A stretch of 64,000 nucleotides of DNA from Oxalobacteraceae bacterium (GTDB lineage Bacteria > Pseudomonadota > Gammaproteobacteria > Burkholderiales > Burkholderiaceae_D), in NCBI GenBank assembly GCA_027490255.1, contig JAIXYM010000080.1, positions 1-64,000 on the forward strand, given 5' to 3'. Below are positions 37,602 to 46,923 of the stretch, one piece after another (positions within the stretch are counted from its first letter, which is position 1; each line of letters opens with the position of its first letter). The notes under the pieces were generated by a model, which saw nothing but the letters and a program-made list of their open reading frames with translations, was not told the origin of the DNA and made no database searches. The position numbers were made by a program, and so were the translations under genes.

Positions 37602-39437
37602 ATGTCAAACACCGACCGCGCTTTGCGCAACATCGCCATCATTGCCCACGTTGACCACGGCAAAACCACGCTGGTTGACCAGCTGCTGCGGCAGTCCGGT
37701 ACCTTCCGCGAAAACCAGCAGGTAGATACCCGCGTGATGGATTCCAACGACCTTGAAAAAGAGCGTGGCATCACCATCCTCGCGAAAAATTGCGCGGTGG
37801 AATACAAGGGCACGCATATCAATATCGTCGACACCCCCGGCCACGCCGACTTTGGCGGTGAGGTGGAGCGAGTGCTCTCGATGGTCGACTCCGTGTTGCT
37901 GCTGGTGGATGCCGTCGAAGGCCCGATGCCCCAGACCCGTTTCGTGACCCGCAAGGCGCTGGCGCTGGGCTTGAAGCCCATCGTTGTCGTCAACAAGATC
38001 GATCGTCCCGGTGCGCGTCCGGAGTGGGTGATCAACGCGACCTTTGAATTGTTCGACAAGCTCGGCGCTACCGAAGAGCAGCTCGATTTCCCTGTGGTCT
38101 TTGCTTCCGCACTGAATGGTTATGCCAGCCTTGATTCCGATGTGCGTGAAGGCGACATGACGCCGCTGTTTGATGCTGTGTTGCGCCACGTCCCCGTGCG
38201 TGATGATGATCCTGACGGTCCTCTCCAGCTGCAAATTTCCTCGCTTGATTATTCATCCTATGTCGGCAAGATCGGTATCGGTCGTATCAGCCGCGGCCGT
38301 GTCAAAGCGTTGCAGGATGTTGTGATCATGAACGGACCAGAAGGCACGCCGGTCAAGGCGCGCATCAATCAGGTACTGAAATTCAAAGGTCTGGAGCGCG
38401 AAATTGCTGCTGAAGCTTGGGCGGGCGACATCGTACTGATTAACGGTATTGAAGAACTGGGCATTGGCACCACCGTGTGTGCTGTTGATACCCCCGATGC
38501 GTTGCCGATGCTGACCGTCGATGAGCCAACACTGACCATGAACTTCATGGTCAACACCTCGCCGCTGGCTGGTCGTGAAGGCAAGTTCGTCACTAGCCGT
38601 CAGCTGCGTGAGCGTCTTGATCGTGAGCTCAAGGCGAATGTGGCATTGCGTGTGGCACCCACCGATGACGACACTATTTTTGAAGTGTCTGGTCGCGGCG
38701 AACTCCACCTGACGATTTTGCTGGAAAACATGCGCCGTGAAGGTTACGAGCTAGCTGTCTCGCGTCCGCGCGTTGTGTTCAAGATGGTCGATGGTGAGCG
38801 GCAGGAGCCTTTTGAGAATCTGAGCGTTGATGTGGAAGAGGCGCATCAGGGCGGTGTGATGGAAGAACTGGGTCGCCGCCGTGGTGATCTGCAGGACATG
38901 CAACCGGACGGCAAAGGGCGTGTGCGACTGGAATACCGTATGCCAGCGCGCGGCCTGATTGGCTTTCAGGGCGAATTCATGACACTGACTCGCGGTACCG
39001 GCTTGATGAGCCATGTGTTTGACGCTTATGGCCCTGTGGATCCTAACAAAGGTGAACTCGCCGGCCGTCGCAATGGTGTGCTCATCTCGCAAGATGACGG
39101 CGCTGCTGTTGCATATGCACTCTGGAAATTACAGGAGCGTGGCCGCATGTTCGTCAGTCACAATGACCCGGTGTATGAGGGCATGATCATCGGCATTCAT
39201 TCGCGCGAAAACGATCTGGTCGTCAACCCGATCAAGGGTAAGCAGCTGACCAACGTACGAGCTTCTGGCACCGATGAAGCAGTGAGACTGGTACCGCCCA
39301 TTGATTTGACTCTCGAGTATGCAGTCGAGTTTATCGATGACGATGAGCTGGTCGAGATCACGCCAAAGAGCATTCGTCTGCGCAAACGCTTCCTGAAGGA
39401 GCATGAGCGTAAGAAGGCTTCAAGAGAAGCAGCTTAA
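37602..39437 (+). CDS. typA: Ribosome-associated GTPase TypA/BipA
   Basis: A 611-aa translational GTPase. G motifs: [10 protein letters not shown], the RGITILAKN switch, [14 protein letters not shown] and [13 protein letters not shown]-like domains III and V follow ([22 protein letters not shown] in two parts), then the BipA C-terminal domain ending [15 protein letters not shown]. It supports ribosome assembly and stress growth. Start ATG 37602; the upstream CTATCTCCCC has no SD. It would normally follow truB; the orphan gene at 36374 separates them. Confidence 0.97.
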   Translation: MSNTDRALRNIAIIAHVDHGKTTLVDQLLRQSGTFRENQQVDTRVMDSNDLEKERGITILAKNCAVEYKGTHINIVDTPGHADFGGEVERVLSMVDSVLLLVDAVEGPMPQTRFVTRKALALGLKPIVVVNKIDRPGARPEWVINATFELFDKLGATEEQLDFPVVFASALNGYASLDSDVREGDMTPLFDAVLRHVPVRDDDPDGPLQLQISSLDYSSYVGKIGIGRISRGRVKALQDVVIMNGPEGTPVKARINQVLKFKGLEREIAAEAWAGDIVLINGIEELGIGTTVCAVDTPDALPMLTVDEPTLTMNFMVNTSPLAGREGKFVTSRQLRERLDRELKANVALRVAPTDDDTIFEVSGRGELHLTILLENMRREGYELAVSRPRVVFKMVDGERQEPFENLSVDVEEAHQGGVMEELGRRRGDLQDMQPDGKGRVRLEYRMPARGLIGFQGEFMTLTRGTGLMSHVFDAYGPVDPNKGELAGRRNGVLISQDDGAAVAYALWKLQERGRMFVSHNDPVYEGMIIGIHSRENDLVVNPIKGKQLTNVRASGTDEAVRLVPPIDLTLEYAVEFIDDDELVEITPKSIRLRKRFLKEHERKKASREAA

Positions 39438-39456
39438 TCTCTTTTGTATCTTGTTA

Positions 39457-39482
39457 AAAAAGCGCCTTCGGGCGCTTTTTTT
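39457..39482 (+). terminator. Intrinsic terminator after typA
   Basis: AAAAAGCGCC-TTCG-GGCGCTTTTT with a TTCG tetraloop and a run of seven T. The flanking A run lets it work on the minus strand too, for the convergent aminotransferase gene. Confidence 0.95.
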
Positions 39483-40797
39483 AATGCGTTGTTTTAAGGA
39501 CGTCGCTGAGCGCTCCGAACAGTGCGCTGATCTGCGCCTCGTCGATGATCAGTGGTGGTGACAGCGCAATGATGTCGCCGGTAGTTCTGATCAGGACATT
39601 TTTCTCCCAGAAGCAGCGCTCGAAAACTTCGTAAGCGCGTGCCGTTGGCTTACCAGGCCGAGGCTCAAGTTCGATGGCACAGACCAATCCAATGTTACGA
39701 ATGTCTTTTACGTGCGGAAGGCCGCGCAGTGCGTGCGCAGCATTTTCAAATGCAGGTGACATAGAAGCCGCACGCTCGAACAGAGCTTCCTCACGATAAA
39801 CATCTAGTGCGACGATGGCTGCGGCACTGGCCAGCGGATGACCGCTGTAGGTGTAGCCGTGATAGAACTCAATGATGTTCTCTGGTGCGCGCGACATGAA
39901 TTCGTCGTAGATCGCTTGCTTCGCTATGACTGCACCCATCGGCACCGCTGCATTCGTCAAACCTTTGGCACAGCAGATGATGTCGGGGATGACGTCAAAA
40001 TAATTCGCTGCAAACGCCGTTCCTATTCGACCAAATCCAGTAATGACTTCATCAAAGATCAGCAGGATGCCGTACTTGTCACATACCGCACGCAGTTTGT
40101 TCAGATAGCCTTTGGGTGGAATGATCACACCGGTCGAGCCCTGCACTGGTTCGACAATCAGTGCAGCTATCGTGGCAGGGTCGTGCAGTGCTAGCAGACG
40201 CTGCTCGAACTCATCAGCGATCTCGGCACCGTGTTCCGGTACGCCACGCGCAAAAGCATTGCGTTTGATGTCGAGTGGATGACGCAGATGATCCACGCCG
40301 GACAGAGCGGGGCCGAAGTGCTTGCGGTTGCCAGCGATGCCGCCGACGGCGATCCCGCCGAAACCCACGCCGTGATAGCCACGTTCACGTCCAATCAGCT
40401 TGGTGCGCAACCCGTCGCCGCGCATGCGGTGATACGCCAGCGCCATCTTCAGTGCGGTATCGACCGCCTCTGAGCCGCTATTACAGAAGAAAACACGATT
40501 CAGATCAGCCGGTGCCATGGCGGCCAAGCTGCTGGCAGCCTCGAAAGCTTTTACATGCCCCATCTGGAATGGCGTGCCGAAATCCATGGTCTGGGCTTGC
40601 TCGACAATGGCTTGGGTGATTTTAGGATGGGCGTGGCCAGCATTCACACACCACAAGCCGGCTGTCCCATCGAGAATTTGGCGTCCGTCTTCGGCGGTGT
40701 AGTACATGCCCTTGGCAGCCTTCAGTAGGCGTGGGCGAGATTTGAACTGACGATTGGCCGTAAACGGCATCCAGTAGTGAGAAGTATCGAGGCTCAT
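39481..40797 (-). CDS. Omega-aminotransferase (beta-alanine/pyruvate type)
   Basis: A 438-aa class III PLP aminotransferase. The N-terminus HYWMPFTANRQFK, LWCVNAGH, FFCNSGSEAVDTALKMA, the Glu/Asp site IFDEVITGFGR and the PLP Lys in CCAKGLTNAAVPMGAV are typical of beta-alanine-pyruvate aminotransferases. It moves an amino group from beta-alanine or another omega-amine to pyruvate. Exact amine range is uncertain. Its stop lies inside the shared terminator with typA. Confidence 0.9.
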   Translation of the reverse strand: MSLDTSHYWMPFTANRQFKSRPRLLKAAKGMYYTAEDGRQILDGTAGLWCVNAGHAHPKITQAIVEQAQTMDFGTPFQMGHVKAFEAASSLAAMAPADLNRVFFCNSGSEAVDTALKMALAYHRMRGDGLRTKLIGRERGYHGVGFGGIAVGGIAGNRKHFGPALSGVDHLRHPLDIKRNAFARGVPEHGAEIADEFEQRLLALHDPATIAALIVEPVQGSTGVIIPPKGYLNKLRAVCDKYGILLIFDEVITGFGRIGTAFAANYFDVIPDIICCAKGLTNAAVPMGAVIAKQAIYDEFMSRAPENIIEFYHGYTYSGHPLASAAAIVALDVYREEALFERAASMSPAFENAAHALRGLPHVKDIRNIGLVCAIELEPRPGKPTARAYEVFERCFWEKNVLIRTTGDIIALSPPLIIDEAQISALFGALSDVLKTTH

Positions 40798-40895
40798 GGT
40801 CAGAATGATTTCAGATTGATACCAAGTGATTATCGAAAAGTGTCCCGAGCCGTTACTTTACTGTATGACACGAGGGCTGGGTCAGAGTCGGTAAA

Positions 40896-41915
40896 ATGCG
40901 GGCTTTCGAATTAAGTTTGCTCCGCGTGAAAGATAAAAATCACTTACCCGCTCGACGTCTATCGGTCGCACCGATGATGGACTGGACCGATCGCCATTGC
41001 CGCATGTTCCATCGGCAGATTACGCGTCACACTTGGCTCTATACAGAGATGGTCACGACCGGGGCGATCATTCACGGTGATAGGGCACGTCATCTTGATT
41101 TCAGTGATGAGGAACACCCGGTGGCGCTGCAGCTGGGCGGCAGCGAGCCTGATGATCTTGCCCAGTGCGCGAAACTCGGAGAGCAATGGGGGTATGACGA
41201 GATCAACCTCAATTGCGGCTGTCCCTCGGAGCGCGTCCAGCGCGGTGCGTTCGGCGCCTGCTTGATGGCCGAGCCTGCGCTGGTAGCTGATTGTGTGAAG
41301 GCCATGCGCGACGCTGTAGGTATTGACGTCACTGTCAAGCATCGTATCGGCATCAATGATGTAGACAGTTATGGTTTCGTACGCGACTTCGTTGGTCATG
41401 TGGCTGATGCAGGATGCAAAACTTTTATCGTGCATGCACGTAATGCGATTCTTAGCGGATTGTCACCCAAAGAAAATCGCGAAATTCCACCGCTGCGTTA
41501 TGACTATGCCTACCAGCTGAAAAAAGATTTTCCGCAACTGGAAATCATCATCAATGGCGGAATCCGAACGCTAGCTGAGATTGATAGTCATCTGGCTCGG
41601 GTGGATGGTGTAATGCTCGGTCGTGAGGCTTATCACAACCCCTACCTCATGGCCGATTTTGATTCACGTTATTACGGTGAATCCGGGCACGCGCGCACGC
41701 GTGTGCAGATAATCAATGCGATGCTGCCGTATATTCGTGCTCAGCTTGCCTTGGGTGGGCCGAGGCTCAACAGTATCACCCGCCATATGCTGGGATTGAT
41801 GACCGGTTTGCCCGGTGCGCGCCGTTTTCGTCAAAATCTGTCTGACGCAAAGCAGCTGGCGAGCGGCGATGCAGATGTATTGCTGCGTGCAGCGGAAGCG
41901 GTCAGTATGCCTTGA
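40896..41915 (+). CDS. dusA: tRNA-dihydrouridine(20/20a) synthase
   Basis: A 339-aa DusA. The FMN barrel begins LSVAPMMDWTDRHCRMFHR; catalytic Cys lies in NLNCGCPSERVQRGAFGACLM (shown in halves here), followed by TVKHRIGIND, FIVHARNA and NGGIRTL. It reduces uridine 20/20a in the tRNA D-loop using NADPH. The exact start is not fixed: ATG 40896 gives a short extra leader, and GTG 40928 is possible. The 3' end overlaps the convergent activator gene by 14 bp. Confidence 0.95.
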   Translation: MRAFELSLLRVKDKNHLPARRLSVAPMMDWTDRHCRMFHRQITRHTWLYTEMVTTGAIIHGDRARHLDFSDEEHPVALQLGGSEPDDLAQCAKLGEQWGYDEINLNCGCPSERVQRGAFGACLMAEPALVADCVKAMRDAVGIDVTVKHRIGINDVDSYGFVRDFVGHVADAGCKTFIVHARNAILSGLSPKENREIPPLRYDYAYQLKKDFPQLEIIINGGIRTLAEIDSHLARVDGVMLGREAYHNPYLMADFDSRYYGESGHARTRVQIINAMLPYIRAQLALGGPRLNSITRHMLGLMTGLPGARRFRQNLSDAKQLASGDADVLLRAAEAVSMP

Positions 41916-42849
41916 GGCGGTTGTACAGAGTTTTAAGGCTAATGCCCAAAGTTTCGGCCGTCAGACGCTTGTTGCCCCGGTAATGATGCAGTGTCGCTAG
42001 AATGATTTCTTTCTGTACATCGGCTAATGCGGTACCGATCGTGAAATCAAGAATGCCATCAATCACCCGCGCTATTTTTTTACCAGCCACGGTTGGAATT
42101 TCCAATGTCAGTACGTCCGCAGAGAGAATAAAAGCGCGATGCACCAGATTTTTCAATTCGCGCACATTGCCTGGCCAGCGATGGCTGTGTAGTTGCTTCA
42201 GAGCCGATCTTGAAAATCGCTTACTAGTAGCAGCGTCCCGATTCAGTTCTTCTAAAAAATGATTTGCCAGTAATTCCGTATCATTGCCACGCTCACGCAA
42301 TGGAGGAACACGGATGGGAAATACCGCTAACCGGTACATCAAATCCTGCCGCAGGCTACCTGTCTGTACAGCATCTTTTAGTGAGCGATTAGTCGCTGCA
42401 ATCAATCGAACATTCACCTGAACGGCATCGCTGCCGCCGACACGATAAAAATTGCCGCACTCCAGAACGCGGAGTATTTTGACTTGCAGATCAGGCGGCA
42501 TTTCGGTGATCTCATCAAGAAAGAGCGTGCCGCCTGATGCGTGCTCAAAGTAACCTGCCTGCATTCTCAAAGCCCCAGTGAAGCTGCCTTTCTCGTGCCC
42601 AAACAAAGCCGCTTCAATCAAGTGATCCGGAATCGCGCCACAGTTGACTGCAACAAATTGCTTGTCGGTGCGCTGACCTGAAAAATGGATGGCCTGGGCA
42701 ATAAGCTCTTTGCCCGTGCCGCTCTCTCCCTCGAGAAATACCGTTGCCTCCGTTGCCGAGACTCGTTCAATCTGGCGATACAAAGACAGCATCGCTTGTG
42801 AGCTACCGTAGAGTGGGCCGAGGTGCATCGCAGAGCTTGATTGCGCCAT
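41902..42849 (-). CDS. Sigma-54 activator lacking a sensory domain
   Basis: A 315-aa AAA+ enhancer-binding protein. Only about 12 residues precede the ATPase domain. Walker A is GESGTGKE, the sigma-54 contact loop is GSFTGA (Ser for the usual Ala), Walker B is GGTLFLDEI and the Arg fingers region follows. The C-terminus is a Fis-type helix-turn-helix ([20 protein letters not shown]) that ends the protein. With no receiver or PAS domain, it resembles PspF-style activators held by a separate partner. It is a close paralogue of the protein at 43516 and divergent from it. Confidence 0.93.
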   Translation of the reverse strand: MAQSSSAMHLGPLYGSSQAMLSLYRQIERVSATEATVFLEGESGTGKELIAQAIHFSGQRTDKQFVAVNCGAIPDHLIEAALFGHEKGSFTGALRMQAGYFEHASGGTLFLDEITEMPPDLQVKILRVLECGNFYRVGGSDAVQVNVRLIAATNRSLKDAVQTGSLRQDLMYRLAVFPIRVPPLRERGNDTELLANHFLEELNRDAATSKRFSRSALKQLHSHRWPGNVRELKNLVHRAFILSADVLTLEIPTVAGKKIARVIDGILDFTIGTALADVQKEIILATLHHYRGNKRLTAETLGISLKTLYNRLKAY

Positions 42850-43079
42850 TGCAGACCATAAAAGTTAAAAGCTATCAATCTGCACGAGCGCACACAAAAA
42901 ACACTGTCTGATATCAAACGAAGGATGTCAGTGGTGCCTTTACTTTTATTGAGCTGTCTTGATCTATATCGATCTGCTATGCCGCTGCGCAGAAGACTGC
43001 CCTGAGTGTTGAAACTTATGCACGATGGCCAAGTCAAGAAGATAGGTAACGACTTTACCGTGAGTTGAAAGGAATAGGA

Positions 43080-43478
43080 ATGAATCTGAAATTGCATAGT
43101 TCAAAATTACTTGTCTTGTCGGGCTTGATGGCTATCAGTCTTGCTGCCTGCAATCGCGGCGGTGGCAGTGGTGGCACGGAGCAAGCAGGTCCCGGTACCA
43201 CAGCGCCACCAGCACAGTCGGCGCCAGAGGCAACGCCATCGACACCATCAACGCCACCACCAGCGGACAAGGACACCAAACCCGGCACGACGACAACACC
43301 ACCTTCAGGCGGTAGTTCTGGTAGCAGTTCAAGCGGTACATCAGCCGCACCTAGCGGTATGCCAGGCAGTGGCTTGGGTGAAAGAGGTTCATTTGGTGGT
43401 CTGGGCTCTGCCTCTGGCACGTCGGGCGGTACCTCATCGGACAGTATGGGTGGCAGCTCCAGGGGTGGGTCGCGTTGA
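43080..43478 (+). CDS. Small Gly/Ser/Pro/Thr-rich lipoprotein
   Basis: A 132-aa protein with a lipoprotein signal: hydrophobic LLVLSGLMAIS then lipobox LAAC with Cys24. The mature part is low complexity: GGGSGG, a Pro/Thr/Ser section, then Ser/Gly-rich repeats to the end (GGSSRGGSR). No domain. It has AGGAATAGGA before ATG 43080 and lies between two divergent sigma-54 activator genes. It could be a surface linker protein or the envelope partner of the activators; both are inference. Confidence 0.75.
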   Translation: MNLKLHSSKLLVLSGLMAISLAACNRGGGSGGTEQAGPGTTAPPAQSAPEATPSTPSTPPPADKDTKPGTTTTPPSGGSSGSSSSGTSAAPSGMPGSGLGERGSFGGLGSASGTSGGTSSDSMGGSSRGGSR

Positions 43479-43515
43479 AAAGTCTGAGTGCCGCGCATAG
43501 ATATCTCAGGGTTCT

Positions 43516-44955
43516 ATGCCGCACGTGTTGATTGTTGATGAGGACCTCGTTTCCAGCAATTTTTTGCGGGAGGTGGCGCGCGAAGAAGGTCTGAGTAGTG
43601 TCGTAGTGACGAGTCTCAGACTGGCCTCGATACAAATCACATTACAGCGACCTGACATCATTTTTACGGCTCAGCATCTTGGCGATGGCTCTGGTCTCGG
43701 CCTACTCGATTGCAGCGGGGAATCTAGCAGGATGAGGGTGATTTTGATGATGGCTGATCCCAATGTAGATGCTGTCATTAATGCTTGGCGTCTAGGCGCG
43801 ATGGACTATCTGACCAAGCCGCTGGATCTGCATCGTGTCCGACGATGGCTGCGTGAATTGCCGGTCGCCGCAAAGGACGCTAGCCGACAAGTGGGTTTCA
43901 CACGATTGATGGGGGACTCAGCCGCGATGCAAACACTGTCTGAGCACATCGGCCGTGTGGCACCTACCGAGGCGACTGTATTTTTGCTCGGAGAGAGTGG
44001 TACTGGTAAAGAGTTGGTTGCGCAAAAAATTCATGCGCAAAGCCCTCGTCATCATCAGCCTTTCCTTCCCATCAATTGCGGTGCGATTTCACCGCAACTC
44101 ATCGAAAGTGAAATTTTTGGTCATGAGAAGGGCAGCTTTACTGGCGCTGATCGTCAGCATAAAGGTTACTTTGAGCGGGCTTGTGGCGGTACGCTGTTTC
44201 TCGATGAAGTTGTCGAAATGCCGGTGAACTTGCAGGTCAAGCTGCTACGCGTTCTGGAGACCGGTACATTCATGCGCATTGGTAGCCATCAGACGCTGAG
44301 CGCCGACGTACGAATCATCGCCGCAACGAACCGTGATCCTGAGAGTGCTATCGCCGAAGGTCGGCTCAGACTGGACCTATTTCATCGGCTGAATGTTTTT
44401 CCTCTCCGAATTCCTCCTTTGCGTGATCGCGAGTACGATATTGAATTACTGGCGCGTCATTTTCTTTCTGAACTTAATTCGATTCATGGCACTGCCAAGA
44501 CGTTACCTGAATCTGCTATCGGTGTTCTTCGCTCACACTATTGGCCGGGTAATGTACGCGAGCTACGTAACTTCGTTCATCGCACCTATATTCTTTCGGA
44601 TCAGGTAATCGATGTTCAGATGCTCGAGCCTTTACCCGCCTCTTGCCACGCGAGCGAGCTCACCATGTCCATACCTGTTGGTACATCGTTAGCCGATGTT
44701 GATCGTAAGCTGATTTTTGCAACGATGGCGCTGTGTGGTGGTGTAAAAAAACGTGCGGCTGATTTGCTGGGAATCAGCCTCAAGACGCTATACAACCGTC
44801 TTGAAGAGTATGGTCGTCATGAAAGAAAATCTGACGATCCTGCATACATATCTACAGAGAATCTTCACACTACCGTCGCCGGATTTCGACCCTTGCCTTC
44901 TCAATTAACTGGTGATCATGGATCACGAGCCCTTTACGGACTCGGGCATGTTTGA
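43516..44955 (+). CDS. NtrC-type sigma-54 activator with a degenerate receiver domain
   Basis: A 479-aa protein: receiver-like domain (residues 1-115), AAA+ domain (about 130-365) and Fis-type HTH (near 405-435), then a 40-residue tail. The receiver keeps the acidic pair (Asp8, Glu9) and Lys101, but the phospho-acceptor position is Ala52 (codon GCT at 43669) and the switch Thr is Met79, so normal phosphorylation is not expected. The ATPase has [14 protein letters not shown] and a GGTLFLDE Walker B. No histidine kinase gene is adjacent. The gene follows the small lipoprotein by 37 bp. Confidence 0.93.
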   Translation: MPHVLIVDEDLVSSNFLREVAREEGLSSVVVTSLRLASIQITLQRPDIIFTAQHLGDGSGLGLLDCSGESSRMRVILMMADPNVDAVINAWRLGAMDYLTKPLDLHRVRRWLRELPVAAKDASRQVGFTRLMGDSAAMQTLSEHIGRVAPTEATVFLLGESGTGKELVAQKIHAQSPRHHQPFLPINCGAISPQLIESEIFGHEKGSFTGADRQHKGYFERACGGTLFLDEVVEMPVNLQVKLLRVLETGTFMRIGSHQTLSADVRIIAATNRDPESAIAEGRLRLDLFHRLNVFPLRIPPLRDREYDIELLARHFLSELNSIHGTAKTLPESAIGVLRSHYWPGNVRELRNFVHRTYILSDQVIDVQMLEPLPASCHASELTMSIPVGTSLADVDRKLIFATMALCGGVKKRAADLLGISLKTLYNRLEEYGRHERKSDDPAYISTENLHTTVAGFRPLPSQLTGDHGSRALYGLGHV

Positions 44956-45030
44956 TGCTTGATCTCAGAGATCGCGTGAAGATTACCAATGGTATTTTTT
45001 GACGTGCTTAAAATTTTTTTACGTAGCGCG

Positions 45031-45086
45031 ACTAAATGTCAACTCATGCAGTTCAAATTATGCAGTTCAACTTACGCACTTCAACT
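45031..45086 (+). repeat. Four 14-bp tandem repeats before a membrane-protein gene
   Basis: Units at 45031, 45045, 45059 and 45073, each ending TCAACT or TCAAAT; units 2 and 3 are nearly identical (TGCAGTTCAA core). The array ends 19 bp before the ATG at 45105, with the SD AAGGAG between. Confidence 0.8.
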
Positions 45087-45104
45087 CAGCAAGGAGACCT
45101 AACC

Positions 45105-45953
45105 ATGGCACCCATTCACATTGAGAGTAGCTCGGGTTTTCCGAGCGAAACAGTGACTTCCCAAGAAAATACTCTGCGGCGTCCATTGTTTCCGGTGATT
45201 CGCTGGGGCGCAGTCTTGGCCGGTGTGGCGGTGGGCGTTTCGGTGCAGCTCGTACTGACCTTGCTGGGTATTGCTAGCGGCCTGTCACTGAGCAGCCTCT
45301 CTGCCATTGAAGGCCCTGCGACAGGCGCACTGGTTTGGGCTGGTTTGTCGATGCTGATTGCAGCTTTGATTGGTACCTATGTGGCCGGTCGCATGTCAGG
45401 GCTAAAACGAAAAACGGATGGCGTACTACATGGTGTGGTCACTTGGGCTGTCACTACATTGCTTTTTGTTTTTCTCGCCACGTCAGCGGGTGGTTCATTG
45501 CTGTCGGGCTTGTTCTCTAGTCTGAATCCTGGCGTGCCAGGTGCGCAGGGCAGCAGTATTACCAACTTGATCAATCGTCAGATGGGTACGAATATGAGTC
45601 CTGAATCACTGAGCACACTGCAAGCGCATATCAGCGCTGGTCGTCGTGATCAGGCCATCAATCAGATGAGTAGCGCGATGGGTGTGCAGCGCGATCGTGC
45701 TGCCGGCATCGTGGATCAAGCGTTGATTTTGTCTGGATCACCCGAGCAGGCATCTCCCGCAGGGCGTGAAGCGGCTAACCGTGCGATCCAGCGCGCAGGT
45801 AACGCTGCCTGGATTGCCTTTGGTGCCGTCGCGCTGGCCTTCGCGCTGAGTCTGCTGGGTGGTGCGCTCGGCGCGATGGGTGCGCGAAGAATCACTTGGA
45901 CCGAGACCACAGAAGGCACAACGATGAAGCGAACCGAGTCGGGAATATTGTAA
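45105..45953 (+). CDS. Four-helix membrane protein of unknown function
   Basis: A 282-aa protein with membrane segments near residues 30-55, 68-95, 107-130 and 235-265. The helices are Gly/Ala-rich with small-residue spacing (GALVWAGLSMLIAAL, LLGGALGAMGAR), suggesting tight packing. Between helices 3 and 4 is a soluble, Gln/Ser/Arg-rich segment (residues 135-225). AAGGAGACC gives a good SD for ATG 45105. It lies in the sigma-54/YqjD locus and may belong to the same envelope response. No family is recognised with certainty. Confidence 0.8.
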   Translation: MAPIHIESSSGFPSETVTSQENTLRRPLFPVIRWGAVLAGVAVGVSVQLVLTLLGIASGLSLSSLSAIEGPATGALVWAGLSMLIAALIGTYVAGRMSGLKRKTDGVLHGVVTWAVTTLLFVFLATSAGGSLLSGLFSSLNPGVPGAQGSSITNLINRQMGTNMSPESLSTLQAHISAGRRDQAINQMSSAMGVQRDRAAGIVDQALILSGSPEQASPAGREAANRAIQRAGNAAWIAFGAVALAFALSLLGGALGAMGARRITWTETTEGTTMKRTESGIL

Positions 45954-46028
45954 ACGGATGATGACCTGTCAATGTCACAGCCATAAGCATGATAGCGCTG
46001 TTAAGAACGCAGGCGATGGAGAGGATTT

Positions 46029-46325
46029 ATGCTGACGACATCGAATGACAAGGCACATCTGAACGGAAATAGTGTGAGAAAGCGCTTCAACTGTATGACG
46101 GCTGAGCAATCTTCGGCGACTGATTTGCTGCGCGCCTGTCCAGTGGTTACGGCCACCGGGCAGGCGATTGGACGGGTGCGTTCAGTTTTGGTGGATGCTC
46201 GTAGTCGTCAGCTTCGCTTTGTGAATGTGAATTCCAATAACAGCAAGGCTACGGTCACTATTCCTTGGCAAGCGCTTTACTTTGACTCTGATTTGGCAAG
46301 ACTGGTCTATTTCACCTTCAGTTGA
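46029..46325 (+). CDS. PRC-barrel-like small protein
   Basis: A 98-aa protein. After about 30 polar residues, the segment LLRACPVVTATGQAIGRVRSVLVD reads as the first strands of a PRC-barrel (in family proteins: variable start, then G-x-x-I-G-x-V-x-x-V-L-V-D), and VTIPWQALYF fits its last strand. PRC-barrels are small RNA- or membrane-associated beta domains. GGAGAGGA precedes the ATG. It is probably in a unit with the membrane protein upstream. Confidence 0.7.
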   Translation: MLTTSNDKAHLNGNSVRKRFNCMTAEQSSATDLLRACPVVTATGQAIGRVRSVLVDARSRQLRFVNVNSNNSKATVTIPWQALYFDSDLARLVYFTFS

Positions 46326-46414
46326 TTGATGGCGTGTCTACTTCGTCATCCCTAGCTGCATTAGATTTTTCAGATCTGATTGTTTTTCGTATCAGATCAA
46401 TAGGGTGTCATGAG

Positions 46415-46744
46415 ATGCGATCTCAGATTACATGGCGAAGATCGATCACGCTACCAATGACCTTGTTGATCGCAGCGCTCTTGTCAGGTTTCGGTATGCC
46501 TACTGCGCGAATGCCTGTCGTCAGCAAAGCAATGAAAAGCGCCTTACACCAAGCTGTTTTTCGTTTCGACACCCGAATTGTATTTTCCTGCGAAGAATTT
46601 GTACGCGAAACGGTAGGTCGGCCCTTGGTGAATATCAATATTGAATTTCAATGGGAACGCATAAAGACTGATTCGCACGTAAGTCGCTCCTTAGTTTATG
46701 CGTCCCCTGAATGTCTAGTGCAGGCGGGACTGATGGTGCTTTGA
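46415..46744 (+). CDS. Possible small secreted protein
   Basis: A 109-aa reading frame with a signal-like N-terminus (RRSITLPMTLLIAALLSGFG) and two Cys in the mature part. No domain is recognised. The start is uncertain (ATG 46415 or 46460) and the SD is weak (TAGGGTG). It runs into the 3' end of the entericidin-like gene on the other strand without overlap. Confidence 0.4.
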   Translation: MRSQITWRRSITLPMTLLIAALLSGFGMPTARMPVVSKAMKSALHQAVFRFDTRIVFSCEEFVRETVGRPLVNINIEFQWERIKTDSHVSRSLVYASPECLVQAGLMVL

Positions 46745-46752
46745 AGTCGCCC

Positions 46753-46923
46753 TTACTTTCCTTGTTGTGGTGTTGACTCCGGCTTGGGCTTGGCCGCGTC
46801 CTGCACGCGCTCTCCGCCGCGTTCGACGTCTTTCCCGAATCCTCGCATTGTGTTGCAGCCAGAAATACTCAAGCCACTAATGATTGAAGCAGTCAGGCTT
46901 AACAATGTGATGAACTTACGCAT
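46753..46923 (-). CDS. Entericidin-like small lipoprotein
   Basis: A 56-aa protein. Signal and lipobox: FITLLSLTASIISGLSISGC with Cys23; then the entericidin pattern NTMRGFGKDVERGGERVQDAA and a Pro/Gln tail. Entericidin A/B are tiny lipoproteins tied to stationary-phase stress in enteric bacteria. GGAAGGAA upstream supports ATG 46923. It overlaps the end of the YqjK-like gene by 8 bp and is the last gene of a four-gene operon. Confidence 0.9.
   Translation of the reverse strand: MRKFITLLSLTASIISGLSISGCNTMRGFGKDVERGGERVQDAAKPKPESTPQQGK

Noticed and set aside
42990-43010. GG-N10-GC site upstream of the leftward activator gene as a sigma-54 promoter
   Set aside because: Apart from the GG and GC it matches few consensus positions, unlike the strong site at 48219.
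43055-43498. Pro/Leu-rich minus-strand frame opposite the small lipoprotein gene
   Set aside because: The plus strand has a good SD, signal peptide and lipobox; the reverse frame is only the complement of Gly/Ser/Pro codons.
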